From Rhizobium sp. BG4 (GTDB taxonomy: Bacteria > Pseudomonadota > Alphaproteobacteria > Rhizobiales > Rhizobiaceae): a stretch of DNA of 64,000 nt. This document shows, in pieces, positions 1-9,713 of the stretch; position 1 is the stretch's first letter, and each line of letters starts with the position of its first letter. The notes below the pieces were generated by a model. That model was given only the letters and a program-made list of their open reading frames with translations. It was not told the origin of the DNA and made no database searches. The stretch spans positions 1,377,501-1,441,500 of the forward strand of contig NZ_CP044126.1 of assembly GCF_016864575.1 (NCBI RefSeq), read 5' to 3'. Position numbers and translations under genes: made by a program.

Positions 1-1582
<1,582 letters not shown>

Positions 1583-1593
1583 TTGATCAATGC

Positions 1594-1620
1594 TCATCAG
1601 GCGCCAAAGGCGCCTCATGA
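1594..1620. repeat. Short hairpin in the 23S-5S spacer
   Basis: The arms AGGCGCC and GGCGCCT enclose a three-base AAA loop directly after the 23S gene. Flanking TCAT and ATGA bases can extend the stem. It shares the CCAAAGG centre with two hairpins between 5S and tRNA-fMet. It could be an RNA-processing signal or a small palindromic repeat unit. Confidence 0.6.
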
Positions 1621-1727
1621 TGCAAGACGTGTTCAAAACCAGCGAATAAAATGGCGAAGCGAAACTATTCGCTACTCACTAATCCCTATTCGCTCAAAAT
1701 CCAGCTTCTCAATTGTTGCGCTTCGCT

Positions 1728-1845
1728 GACCTGGTGGTCATGGCGGGGTGGCTGCACCCGTTCCCATTCCGAACACGGCCGTGAAACGCCCCAGCGCCTA
1801 TGGTACTTCGTCTTAAGACGCGGGAGAGTCGGTCGCTGCCAGGTC
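1728..1845 (+). rRNA. rrf: 5S ribosomal RNA
   Basis: The terminal helix is visible as GACCTGG at 1728 pairing with CCAGGTC ending at 1845. In between lie the hallmark 5S segments CCCGTTCCCATTCCGAACACGG (here split over 1757-1780) and GGGAGAGTCGGTCGC. The length of about 118 nt is normal for 5S. It lies about 145 bases after the 23S end, as in a standard rrn operon. Confidence 0.95.
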
Positions 1846-1901
1846 TGCTAAACGCAACATAAATCTTCTCATCACATTCTACGGCCCAAAGCCGATCAAA
1901 G

Positions 1902-1926
1902 GGCCGCTCGCAAAGCGGCCTTTTTG
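1902..1926 (+). terminator. Rho-independent terminator after 5S
   Basis: GGCCGCT and AGCGGCC form a GC-rich stem with a short CGCAA loop, followed by TTTTTG. It lies about 55 bases after the 5S gene and probably ends or attenuates the rRNA transcript before tRNA-fMet. Confidence 0.8.
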
Positions 1927-1991
1927 CTTTCGAGCCCTATATGTAGACTGAAATAGCGATGCACCGGATCTATAATGGTGCGTCCCTTACA

Positions 1992-2079
1992 GGAGACAAC
2001 TCCTTCGGAGTTGCTCCGGCAGTAAGCGTAAATCGCCAAAGGCGTTTTACGCTATCGCGACAAAACCCAAAGGGTTTTG
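1992..2079. repeat. Three tandem stem-loops between 5S and tRNA-fMet
   Basis: Three consecutive hairpins with three-base loops fill this spacer. The first (1992-2017) has CAACTCC/GGAGTTG arms around TTC, with an outer GGAG/CTCC extension. The second (2026-2052) has twelve-base arms starting GCGTAAA and ending TTTACGC around AAA, with one T-T mismatch. The third (2061-2079) has CAAAACCC/GGGTTTTG arms around AAA. They may be processing signals in the precursor RNA or copies of a small palindromic element. Confidence 0.6.
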
Positions 2080-2086
2080 CGCTGGA

Positions 2087-2163
<77 letters not shown>

Positions 2164-2244
2164 AACTTCCCGGAATCCTATCGACCTATCGATGGCGCAA
2201 AAGCTTCGCTTTCCCCGGCGATCGTAGATCATCGTCCTACGGAC

Positions 2245-2287
2245 CATAACCTCAACGCAGAAGGTTCAAAGCCTCACCCCGAAACCA
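2245..2287 (+). pseudogene. Decayed copy of the 3' half of tRNA-fMet
   Basis: These 43 bases align without gaps to the 3' half of the tRNA at 2121-2163 (anticodon CAT to CCA), with 35 of 43 identical by hand count. The CATAACCT start, the GGTTCAAA T-arm and the final ACCA are kept. The base changes break the T-stem and acceptor pairing, and no matching 5' half was found upstream, so it cannot be a working tRNA. It may be the relic of a tandem duplication or of recombination at the tRNA 3' end. Confidence 0.6.
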
Positions 2288-2309
2288 ACGATCCAGACAC
2301 ACATCACAG

Positions 2310-2329
2310 CCCGCCATCACGCGGGTTTT
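2310..2329 (+). terminator. Probable terminator ending the rrn/tRNA unit
   Basis: CCCGC and GCGGG arms enclose a six-base loop and are followed by TTTTG. It is short, but its position after the tRNA and its decayed copy makes it the likely end of the rrn transcript. Confidence 0.5.
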
Positions 2330-2631
2330 GCGTTTATGGGCTGGAGATAAACCGCAGCCTCACTCCTCCCGAAACGCGCGGCTGAACTGATCCGTCAGCG
2401 GCTTTGTGAAAAACGACATCGCCGTCCGCTCCTGTGTCGAGCAGAGGTTCGCGCATGACCGGATCACACTTCGGTCGATCCCTGCGGCCCACATCGCGAT
2501 GCTCGGTCGAGACCTGACATTCGCAGGCAGCGGTTCGTCCTGCTGAACGGTATCGTCATCCCACCCCCGCAGCACGGTGGTTTTTTCCCCTCGTTCAACT
2601 CCAAAGAGAAAGCGGTTCCTTACCGTGCCAT
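2330..2631. other. Non-coding stretch before the sulfur gene run
   Basis: I see no convincing gene here. A 71-codon open frame on the minus strand (2575 to 2360) lacks a clear ribosome binding site and any recognisable family motif. Near its left end the stretch holds no strong repeat. It separates the rrn operon from the next transcription unit. Confidence 0.4.
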
Positions 2632-2657
2632 TTGTCTACTGATTTTATAGACAATAT
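2632..2657 (+). promoter_or_regulatory. Dyad and AT-rich box upstream of the first LLM gene
   Basis: Perfect arms TTGTCTA (2632-2638) and TAGACAA (2648-2654) are separated by nine bases and lie 22 to 48 bases before the ATG at 2680. The right side carries TAGACAATAT, closely matching TAGATATTAT before the LLM gene at 15068 and TAGACATTAT before tauA. This suggests a shared operator or promoter element for sulfur genes. The function is inferred from position and similarity only. Confidence 0.45.
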
Positions 2658-2679
2658 AGAACTATGGTGAGGCACCGTG

Positions 2680-3672
2680 ATGACCTATCTTCTCAGCTTG
2701 CTCGACAAGGCTCCGATCGAAGCGGGCGTGACGGCGACGGAAGCGCTTGCTGCGGCCGTCAAGCTCGCCATTGCGGCGGAGGAGCTCGGTTACCACCGCT
2801 TCTGGGTCGCCGAACATCATAGCATGACTAACCTCGCAAGTTCCGCACCAGAGGTGCTGATCTCCTATCTTCTGGCGCGCACGCGCTCGATCCGTATCGG
2901 CTCGGGCGGGGTAATGCTGCAGCACTATAGCGCCTACAAGGTCGCCGAGATTTTCAACGTCCTGTCGTCGCTCGCGCCGGGCAGGGTCGATCTGGGCGTT
3001 GGCAAGGCGCCGGGCGGCTTTCCCTATTCGACGCGCGCCTTGCAGGTCGCGGTCGATCCCGCGTTGAAGCCGGGCTTTGCCGAACAGCTCTCCGAGTTGA
3101 ATGCCTACCTTTCGTTCGATGCGCGCGACGACCAGGCGGTGGCAACGCCTATCCCACCGGTCAAGCCCGAGCGCTTCCTGCTCGGCGCCAGCGTCGACAG
3201 CGCGCTGCTTGCCGCGGAGAAGGGGTGGCGGCTGGTCTTTGCCGGACACCTGAACGGCGATCCCGAAAATCTCCGCAAGACCTTCGAGGCCTATGCGCAG
3301 GCGACCGGCGGCGATGTTCCGATCCTGGCGCTCGCAGCTTTCGCCGCGGAAAGCGCGGAGCAGGCGAGAACCCGCGTCGGCGATCTGCGCATCGTCAAGG
3401 TGTTCCTGCCGAACGGCCAGACGGTGAATGTCGGCAATGAAGAGCAGGCGGCCGAATATGCCCGGCAGGCCGGTGTCGCCGACTACCGCACCGAGGAAAA
3501 GATCCCGAGCGTTCTCCATGGCACCGCACGTCAGGTGCGGGATGCGCTCGACGACCTTCACGCGCGCTACGGCGTCCAGGAATTCGTGCTCGACACGCCG
3601 GCCCTGACGCCGGGCGAGCGCCTCGCCTCCATCGAGCTGCTGGCAAAAGAACGCCTTTCGCTCGCTGCCTAA
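2680..3672 (+). CDS. LLM-class flavin-dependent monooxygenase, MsnO8/luciferase group 1 type
   Basis: The 330-residue protein has the luciferase-like TIM-barrel pattern, with a WVAEHHS motif near residue 46 and a GSGGVMLQHYS...APGRVDLGVG block at about 73-108. These are typical of the group that contains B. subtilis YtmO (CmoO). Such enzymes use reduced FMN and oxygen, often to cleave C-S or C-N bonds. The ATG at 2680 is preferred because GGTGAGG lies seven bases upstream; the overlapping GTG at 2677 is too close. It heads a tightly spaced run of sulfur-related genes (next gene 22 bases on). The exact substrate cannot be read from the sequence; an S-alkylated cysteine is inferred from the neighbours. 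Confidence 0.9.
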   Translation: MTYLLSLLDKAPIEAGVTATEALAAAVKLAIAAEELGYHRFWVAEHHSMTNLASSAPEVLISYLLARTRSIRIGSGGVMLQHYSAYKVAEIFNVLSSLAPGRVDLGVGKAPGGFPYSTRALQVAVDPALKPGFAEQLSELNAYLSFDARDDQAVATPIPPVKPERFLLGASVDSALLAAEKGWRLVFAGHLNGDPENLRKTFEAYAQATGGDVPILALAAFAAESAEQARTRVGDLRIVKVFLPNGQTVNVGNEEQAAEYARQAGVADYRTEEKIPSVLHGTARQVRDALDDLHARYGVQEFVLDTPALTPGERLASIELLAKERLSLAA

Positions 3673-3694
3673 TTCCCCACTCCGGAGACAGATC

Positions 3695-5044
3695 ATGGCT
3701 CAGAAACACGTCACTTTCGGCATCATGCTGCAGGGCCCGGGCGGCCACATGAACGCCTGGAAGCATCCGAGCGGTCCGGCGGACGCCTCGACCAACCTTC
3801 AGTTCTTCGTCGATACCGCCCGCAAGGCCGAGGATGTCGGCATTGCTTTCGCGTTCGTTGCCGACGGCCTCTACATCAACGAGCAATCGATTCCCCATTT
3901 TCTCAACCGCTTCGAGCCGCTGACGATCCTCTCGGCGCTGGCCGCCTCGACATCGAAGATCGGTCTGGTGGGCACGGTATCGACTTCCTACAGCGACCCC
4001 TTCACCATCGCCCGGCAGTTCGCGTCGCTCGATCTGATCAGCGGCGGCCGCGCCGGTTGGAATGCCGTCACCTCGCCCCTTGAGGGATCCGGGCGCAATT
4101 ACGGGCGCGAGCATCCCGAGCATGAGCTGCGATACGAGATCGCCGAGGAATATATCGACGCGGCCAAGGGCCTCTGGGATTCCTGGGATGACGACGCCTT
4201 CATCCGCGATCGCGACAGCGGGCAATATGCCGACTTCGACAAGATGCACCGGCTCGATCACAAGGGGCGGTTCTTCCGGATCGAAGGGCCGCTCAATATC
4301 CGCCGCTCGAAACAGGGGCAGCCGGTCGTCTTCCAGGCGGGTGCCTCGGATTCCGGCATCAAGCTCGCCGGCAAGCATGCCGATGCCGTCTTCACCAATG
4401 GCGGTCCGATCGAGGATGCGAAGACCTTCTACAAGCAACTCAAGCAGAGCGCGGTCGCCCAGGGGCGCAGCGCCAGAGAGATCGGCGTCTATCCCGGCAT
4501 CGGCCCGATCGTCGGTGCGACGGTGGAGGAGGCGGAAGCCAAGTATCAGGCGATCCGCGGCCTCGTTACCATCGAAGAGGCCTTGCGCTATCTCGGCCGC
4601 TTCTTCGATCACCATGATTTCAGCATCTATCCGCTGGATGAGCAATTTCCCGAGCTCGGCGATATCGGCCGCAACAATTTCCGCGCCACGACCGACCGGA
4701 TCAAGAAGACGGCGCGCGAGAAGGGGCTGACCTTGCGCGAGGTTGCGCTCGATGCAGCCACGCCGCGCACAGCGTTTATCGGCACGGCCGATCATATCGC
4801 TGACGAGATCATCCGCTGGATCGATGGCGAAGCCGCCGACGGCTTCATTCTCGGTTTCCCGGTGATCGCCGAAGGCTTCGACGACTTCGCACATCACGTT
4901 CTGCCCATCCTGCAGCGCCGCGGCTATTTCGATCCAAAGCTGAAAGGCGAAACGCTTCGCGATCATCTTGGGCTGCCCTTCCGCACCAGCCGCTATGCCG
5001 AACGCGCCGACGATTCCGACCAGCGAAAGGCCGCCAGCGCTTGA
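3695..5044 (+). CDS. FMN-dependent monooxygenase, NtaA/SnaA/DmoA family
   Basis: This 449-residue member of the long LLM branch includes nitrilotriacetate (NtaA), dimethylsulfide (DmoA) and S-succinocysteine (YxeK) and S-alkylcysteine (CmoJ) monooxygenases. The family hallmark GGRAGWNAVTS is at residues 117-127, and the ADGFILGFP block near the C-terminus is also typical. The enzyme would need FMNH2 from a partner reductase; the nitroreductase at 14050-14895 is a candidate. Placed between another LLM gene and an M20 amidohydrolase plus GNAT, it best fits the step that oxygenates and cleaves an N-acetyl S-modified cysteine. That role is inferred. Confidence 0.9.
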   Translation: MAQKHVTFGIMLQGPGGHMNAWKHPSGPADASTNLQFFVDTARKAEDVGIAFAFVADGLYINEQSIPHFLNRFEPLTILSALAASTSKIGLVGTVSTSYSDPFTIARQFASLDLISGGRAGWNAVTSPLEGSGRNYGREHPEHELRYEIAEEYIDAAKGLWDSWDDDAFIRDRDSGQYADFDKMHRLDHKGRFFRIEGPLNIRRSKQGQPVVFQAGASDSGIKLAGKHADAVFTNGGPIEDAKTFYKQLKQSAVAQGRSAREIGVYPGIGPIVGATVEEAEAKYQAIRGLVTIEEALRYLGRFFDHHDFSIYPLDEQFPELGDIGRNNFRATTDRIKKTAREKGLTLREVALDAATPRTAFIGTADHIADEIIRWIDGEAADGFILGFPVIAEGFDDFAHHVLPILQRRGYFDPKLKGETLRDHLGLPFRTSRYAERADDSDQRKAASA

Positions 5045-5061
5045 GCGCTGGGGGATGCCCG

Positions 5062-6261
5062 ATGAACGCAAGAGTTCAAACAACCCCAGGCCATGACCGC
5101 GTCGAGCAGGGGATTGCCTCACTCCTCGACGAATTCATCGCTCTGCGCCACGATCTTCACCAATATCCGGAGCTTGCGTTTCGCGAGCATCGCACCAGCA
5201 AGCTCATCGCCTCGCGTCTCTCCTCGTGGGGCTATGAGGTCGAGCATGGTATTGCTGGCACCGGCATCGTCGCGACCTTGACGAAGGGAAACGGCAACAA
5301 GAGGGTCGCCATTCGCGCGGATATGGATGCGCTGCCGATCGAGGAGGCGACGGGCCTTGCTTATTCGAGCAGCAACCCCGGCGTCATGCATGCTTGCGGG
5401 CATGACGGGCACACGACCATCCTACTTGCAGCGGCGCGCTATCTCGCCGAGAGCGGACATTTCGATGGAACGCTTCGGCTGATCTTTCAGCCGGCCGAGG
5501 AGATCGGCGCCGGGGCGCGCAAGATGATTGCGGAGGGGCTGTTTGATCGCTTTCCTGTCGACGCAGTCTTCGGGCTCCACAATTGGCCGGGCGTGCCCTC
5601 GGGGCATTTCGGCTTCGTCGCGAATGCGGCCATGGCCTCGGTCGACCAGGCGGTGATCAGGATCGTCGGCAAGGGCGGCCATGGTGCCGAGCCGCATCGT
5701 GGTGTCGATCCGGTGCTGGCATCCGCCTCATTCATCACCGCGCTGCAGAGCGTCGTCTCCCGCAATGTCGATCCGCAGGAGATGGCCGTTGTCACCGTGG
5801 GCTCGATCCACGGCGGGTCCGCCTCGAATGTCATCCCCGAAAGCGTCGAGCTGAAGCTCACCATGCGTGCCTATGACGAGAGCGTTCGCGAAAGGCTCGA
5901 AACCCGCATTCCGGCCCTGGCCCGCGCACAGGCCGAAAGCTTCGGCGCGGTGGCCGAGGTCGACTACCGGCGCGGTTTCCCGGCACTGATCAACCATGCC
6001 GACGAAACGGCATTTGCGAAAAATGTAGCGATCAAGGCGTTCGATCGCAGCGTCATCGAGGACGATTTCCGCCCGCGGACGGCTAGTGAAGACTTCGCCT
6101 TCATGCTGCAGGAGACGCCGGGAAGCTATCTCTTCGTCGGCAACGGCGACGGCGCGCCCCTCCACAGTGCGCACTATGATTTCAATGACGCCATCATAGC
6201 GCCTGCGGCCCGCTACTGGGTGCAGCTCGCCGAAACCTTTCTCTCCGAAAACAACGGGTAA
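5062..6261 (+). CDS. M20D-family amidohydrolase (N-acyl amino acid deacylase)
   Basis: The 399-residue dinuclear-metal hydrolase of the hippurate hydrolase / N-acetyl-amino-acid deacetylase group shows RADMDALPIEE at 86-95, MHACGHDGH at 109-117 (metal ligands including Cys112 and His114), and QPAEEIGAG near 144-152 with the catalytic/metal Glu pair. ATG 5062 is chosen over an in-frame TTG at 5041 because the latter overlaps the previous gene and a GGGGG tract lies just before 5062. B. subtilis relatives YxeP/SndA remove the acetyl group from N-acetylcysteine derivatives. Here it lies seven bases before the GNAT gene, so an acetylate-then-deacetylate scheme is likely. Confidence 0.92.
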   Translation: MNARVQTTPGHDRVEQGIASLLDEFIALRHDLHQYPELAFREHRTSKLIASRLSSWGYEVEHGIAGTGIVATLTKGNGNKRVAIRADMDALPIEEATGLAYSSSNPGVMHACGHDGHTTILLAAARYLAESGHFDGTLRLIFQPAEEIGAGARKMIAEGLFDRFPVDAVFGLHNWPGVPSGHFGFVANAAMASVDQAVIRIVGKGGHGAEPHRGVDPVLASASFITALQSVVSRNVDPQEMAVVTVGSIHGGSASNVIPESVELKLTMRAYDESVRERLETRIPALARAQAESFGAVAEVDYRRGFPALINHADETAFAKNVAIKAFDRSVIEDDFRPRTASEDFAFMLQETPGSYLFVGNGDGAPLHSAHYDFNDAIIAPAARYWVQLAETFLSENNG

Positions 6262-6268
6262 CGACGAC

Positions 6269-6814
6269 ATGAGCGATACGTTTCTCTACACCTCACCGCT
6301 TGATCCGCAGGCAAAGCCGCTGATCGACGAACTCATTCATGAATATGACAGCCGCTACGGCAGCTATTTCGATGAGAAGGGCGCGGCAGCCGAGCTCAAC
6401 CGCTATCCGCCTGAAGCCTTCGCCCCGCCGGACGGCAACTTCGTGCTGTTGATACGCGATGGCGTGACGATCGGCGGCGGCGCCTTCAAGCGCTATGACG
6501 AGCGGACCGCCGAGTTCAAGCGCATCTGGACCCGCTCCGACCTGCGACGTCAAGGACTGGCGCGAAAGGTTCTCGTCGAGCTTGAGGCGCAAGCGGCCCG
6601 CCAGGGCTATCAGCGCGTCTATCTGACGACGGGATTCCGGCAGCCGGAGGCCGTCGGCCTCTATCTGAGCAACGGTTACACCGCGCTCTTCGACATCAAT
6701 GTCGATCCTGAATTCTACAAGACGCTGCCGTTCGAAAAGACGATCGCGGCCGCCGCTATCGCGCCGGCGGCAGATATCGACGCAACGCCGCTTCGAGCGG
6801 TCGCCAATCTTTGA
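6269..6814 (+). CDS. GNAT-family N-acetyltransferase
   Basis: The 181-residue protein has a GNAT fold signature: a beta-strand ending in EFKRIWTRSDLRRQGLARKV (about 86-105), where RRQGLA is the acetyl-CoA pyrophosphate loop, and a late ...EAVGLYLSNGYTALF motif typical of motif B. It starts seven bases after the deacylase and ends 19 before the transporter. In B. subtilis, SnaA and YxeL in equivalent operons acetylate the amino group of S-alkyl or S-succinyl cysteines. The same job is inferred here from the gene set. Confidence 0.88.
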   Translation: MSDTFLYTSPLDPQAKPLIDELIHEYDSRYGSYFDEKGAAAELNRYPPEAFAPPDGNFVLLIRDGVTIGGGAFKRYDERTAEFKRIWTRSDLRRQGLARKVLVELEAQAARQGYQRVYLTTGFRQPEAVGLYLSNGYTALFDINVDPEFYKTLPFEKTIAAAAIAPAADIDATPLRAVANL

Positions 6815-6833
6815 TTTGGGAAGGAACAGGGGC

Positions 6834-8612
6834 ATGGCGCTGACCAGCGAATTTGCGGCTATCGCAAAACACGAGCACAGAGCGGCGGAGACCTCCGATT
6901 TCACGCGCTACAAGATTGTTCCTGCACGCCACCCGGCGCGCTTTGCGGGCACGATCTTTGCCACCGTCGTCATCGCGAGCATCATCTATTCGACGTCCAC
7001 GAACCCGCGCTGGGGCTGGAATGTGTTTGCCGAGTGGTTCTTTGCTGAACCGGTGCTGGCCGGCCTTGGCCGAACCCTGCTTCTGACAGCACTCGCCACC
7101 GTCTCCGGCTCGATCCTCGGAACCGCGCTGGCACTCGCCCGTGTTTCCCGCTCGCCGCTGCTGTCGGGTCTCTCCTGGGGCTATATCTGGCTGCTCCGCT
7201 CGATCCCGGTCATCGTGCTGCTGCTCGTTCTCAACAATCTCGGCTATCTCTATGAAACGATCACGATCGGCATCCCCTTCACCGATGCGGTCTTTGCGAG
7301 CTATCCGACGACGCAGCTTCTGACGCCGTTTGCGGCAGCTTTTCTTGGTCTGACGCTCAATCAGTCGGCCTTCTTCGCCGAGATCGTTCGCGGCGGTATT
7401 CTCTCCGTGGACCAGGGGCAGCTTGAGGCGGCCGCCTCGCTCGGCCTCTCGCATCGCCGCCAGGCATTCCGCATCATCCTGCCGCAGGCCATGCGCTCGA
7501 TCCTGCCGACAGGGTTCAACGAGGTGATCGGTCTCGCGAAGGCGACCTCGATGGTCTACGTTCTGGCCCTGCCGGAGCTCTTCTACACCGTGCAGGTCAT
7601 CTATCGCCGCAATCTGGAAGTCATTCCGCTGCTGATGGTGGCGACCGCCTGGTATCTCGTCATCATGACCGTGCTGTCGATCGCGCAGCACTATATCGAG
7701 CGGCATTATTCTAAGGGTGCCCTGCGCAATCCGAAGCCCTTGCCGTTCCAGGCCTTCTTCGCACGCTTTGCCCGCCAGCCTGCCGCGGCTGAGTTTGCGA
7801 CTGAAACCGCAGTCGCCCATAGGGGATTTGCCGATGCCGCGGTTCTGCGCGCCGGTGGCGCCATCAGCATCCAGGGAATTTCGAAAAGCTTTGGCTCGCT
7901 GAAGGTGCTCGATGGCATCGATCTCAATCTGCCTGCCGGTAGCGTGACCGCCATCCTCGGCCCCTCGGGTTCCGGCAAGTCGACGCTGCTGCGCTCGATC
8001 AATCATTTGGAGCGCGTGGACGCCGGTTTCATCGCCGTCGATGGCGAGCTCGTCGGCTACGAGCAGAAGGGCAATCTGCTCTATGAGCTCAAGGAGAACG
8101 AAATCCTGAAGCGGCGCGCCGATATCGGCATGGTGTTCCAGAGCTTCAATCTCTTTCCGCATCTGACCGTGCTCGAAAATCTGATCGAGGCACCTATCCA
8201 GGTGCGCGGCGCAAAACGCGAGGAAGCGGTCCAGCTGGCGCAGGAGTTGCTCGCCAGGGTCGGGCTCGGCGACAAGATCAATGCCTATCCCCGCCAGCTT
8301 TCGGGCGGCCAGCAGCAGCGCGTGGCAATTGCCCGGGCGCTGGCCCTCCGTCCCAAGGTTCTCCTGTTCGACGAACCGACATCGGCGCTCGATCCCGAGC
8401 TCGTCGGCGAGGTGCTCGATGTCATCAAGGAACTCGCGCGGACAGGAACGACGCTTGTCGTCGTCACCCACGAGATCGGCTTCGCCCGCGAGATCGCCGA
8501 TACCGTTGTCTTCATGGACGGCGGCAAGATCCTGGAGTCCGGCCCGCCATCGAAGATCTTCACCCGGGCCGAACATTCCCGCACCAGAGAGTTTCTCGCC
8601 AAGGTGCTCTGA
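6834..8612 (+). CDS. Amino-acid ABC transporter, permease fused to ATPase
   Basis: This single 592-residue polypeptide carries both ABC modules. The N-terminal half (about 20-300) is a polar amino-acid permease of the HisMQ type, with an inner-membrane EAA-like loop EAAASLGLSHRRQAFRIILP. The C-terminal half (about 345-590) is an ATPase with Walker A GPSGSGKST near 376, signature LSGGQQQR near 488 and Walker B VLLFDEPTSALD near 508. The ATG at 6834 is preceded by AAGGAAC; an upstream extension in the same frame would overlap the GNAT gene. Most amino-acid importers keep these on two genes. With two binding-protein genes downstream, it should import an amino-acid-like sulfur compound; cystine or S-alkylcysteine is an inference. 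Confidence 0.93.
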   Translation: MALTSEFAAIAKHEHRAAETSDFTRYKIVPARHPARFAGTIFATVVIASIIYSTSTNPRWGWNVFAEWFFAEPVLAGLGRTLLLTALATVSGSILGTALALARVSRSPLLSGLSWGYIWLLRSIPVIVLLLVLNNLGYLYETITIGIPFTDAVFASYPTTQLLTPFAAAFLGLTLNQSAFFAEIVRGGILSVDQGQLEAAASLGLSHRRQAFRIILPQAMRSILPTGFNEVIGLAKATSMVYVLALPELFYTVQVIYRRNLEVIPLLMVATAWYLVIMTVLSIAQHYIERHYSKGALRNPKPLPFQAFFARFARQPAAAEFATETAVAHRGFADAAVLRAGGAISIQGISKSFGSLKVLDGIDLNLPAGSVTAILGPSGSGKSTLLRSINHLERVDAGFIAVDGELVGYEQKGNLLYELKENEILKRRADIGMVFQSFNLFPHLTVLENLIEAPIQVRGAKREEAVQLAQELLARVGLGDKINAYPRQLSGGQQQRVAIARALALRPKVLLFDEPTSALDPELVGEVLDVIKELARTGTTLVVVTHEIGFAREIADTVVFMDGGKILESGPPSKIFTRAEHSRTREFLAKVL

Positions 8613-8701
8613 ACTTTCCGCAGAAAACGAAATTCCGGCCGCGACGGGCGTCCGGATCGCATGCCAGCAGCCACAATTTAAAGAAGAAATGGAGTAGGGC
8701 A

Positions 8702-9646
8702 ATGACATTCAGAAATAGCGCAATCCAGCTGCTCGCCAGCACCGTAGCGGTGGCAACCATAGGGATCGGCTCCGCGCAGGCTGCCGAGAAATTCAACTTG
8801 AGCCCGGATACCTCGAACCGGATCCGCGCCGAGAAGGATGAAGCGGCGATCAAGACAATCTCTCCGTCCTTCAAGTTCGTCCAGAAGGGCAAGTTCACCG
8901 TCGCCATCAACCCCTGGGACCCGCCGGTCGCGACCTACGCAACGGATGCGAAGACCGTCGTCGGTACCGATCCCGAGATCGCGCAGCTGCTCGCCGACTC
9001 TTTCGGCCTCGAGCTCGATCTCGTTCCGGTCGCCTGGGAAGACTGGCCGCTCGGTGTCTCCTCCGGCAAGTACGATGCCGTCATTTCCAACGTCACCGTG
9101 ACGGAGGAGCGCAAGGAGAAGTTCGATTTCTCCACCTATCGCAATGACGTGCTCGGCTTCTACGTGAAGGCCGACAGCAAGATCACCGCGATCAAGGAGC
9201 CGAAGGACGTTGCCGGGCTGAAGGTCATCACAGGCGCCGGTACCAATCAGGAAAAGATCATCCTCGAATGGGACCGCGAAAATGTCGCCGCCGGCCTGAA
9301 GCCGATCGAGGTGCAGTATTACGATGACCGGGCCGCGGCCGATCTGGCGATCCAGTCCGGCCGTGCCGATGTCGAATTCAATCCGAATGCCACGCTCGCC
9401 TACAGCGCCTCGATCAAGGGCTCGACCAAGCTCGTCGGCACCGTCAGCGGCGGCTGGCCGATTGCGGCCGAGATCGCAGTCACGACCAAGAAGGGCGCCG
9501 GACTTGCCGACGCGGTCACTCTCGCTCTCAACGACCTCATCAAGAATGGCAAGTATGGCGAAGTGCTGAAGCGCTGGAACCTGACATCAGAGGCGACGGC
9601 AGAATCGAAGACCAACCCGCCGGGACTGCCGAAGAGCGGTTCCTAA
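8702..9646 (+). CDS. ABC transporter binding protein, family 3 (first of a tandem pair)
   Basis: The 314-residue periplasmic binding protein has a signal peptide ending at about ...GSAQA-A (residue 27). The mature part has family-3 amino-acid-binder features: FTVAINPWDPPVATY, ISNVTVTEERKEKFDFS and IKEPKDVAGLKVITGAGTN. It is clearly paralogous to the next gene over its whole length, including the unusual YATDAKTVVG stretch. It lies 89 bases after the fused transporter gene and presumably delivers ligand to it. A strong hairpin follows at 9655-9691. Confidence 0.92.
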   Translation: MTFRNSAIQLLASTVAVATIGIGSAQAAEKFNLSPDTSNRIRAEKDEAAIKTISPSFKFVQKGKFTVAINPWDPPVATYATDAKTVVGTDPEIAQLLADSFGLELDLVPVAWEDWPLGVSSGKYDAVISNVTVTEERKEKFDFSTYRNDVLGFYVKADSKITAIKEPKDVAGLKVITGAGTNQEKIILEWDRENVAAGLKPIEVQYYDDRAAADLAIQSGRADVEFNPNATLAYSASIKGSTKLVGTVSGGWPIAAEIAVTTKKGAGLADAVTLALNDLIKNGKYGEVLKRWNLTSEATAESKTNPPGLPKSGS

Positions 9647-9654
9647 GGCTGGCC

Positions 9655-9691
9655 GTGCGGACCGGTGCGAGGGACGCGAGCCGGTCCGCAC
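9655..9691 (+). other. Intercistronic hairpin after binding-protein gene
   Basis: Perfect eleven-base arms GTGCGGACCGG and CCGGTCCGCAC enclose a 15-base loop, nine bases after the stop codon at 9646. There is no T run, so it is more likely an mRNA-stabilising structure or partial pause than a full terminator. Confidence 0.7.
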
Positions 9692-9713
9692 CGTTCATTT
9701 CAGGAGATTTAGA

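Noticed and set aside
2360..2575. 71-codon minus-strand frame after the rrn operon
   Set aside because: No ribosome site, no recognisable motif and a poor protein-like composition. Not enough support for a gene.
3395..5122. Long minus-strand open frame antisense to the second LLM gene
   Set aside because: It mirrors a clearly real + strand gene, shows no family motif and reflects the lack of stop codons in GC-rich DNA. The same holds for the long antisense frames at 6756-8708, 15035-16819, 17267-19015 and 37337-39538.
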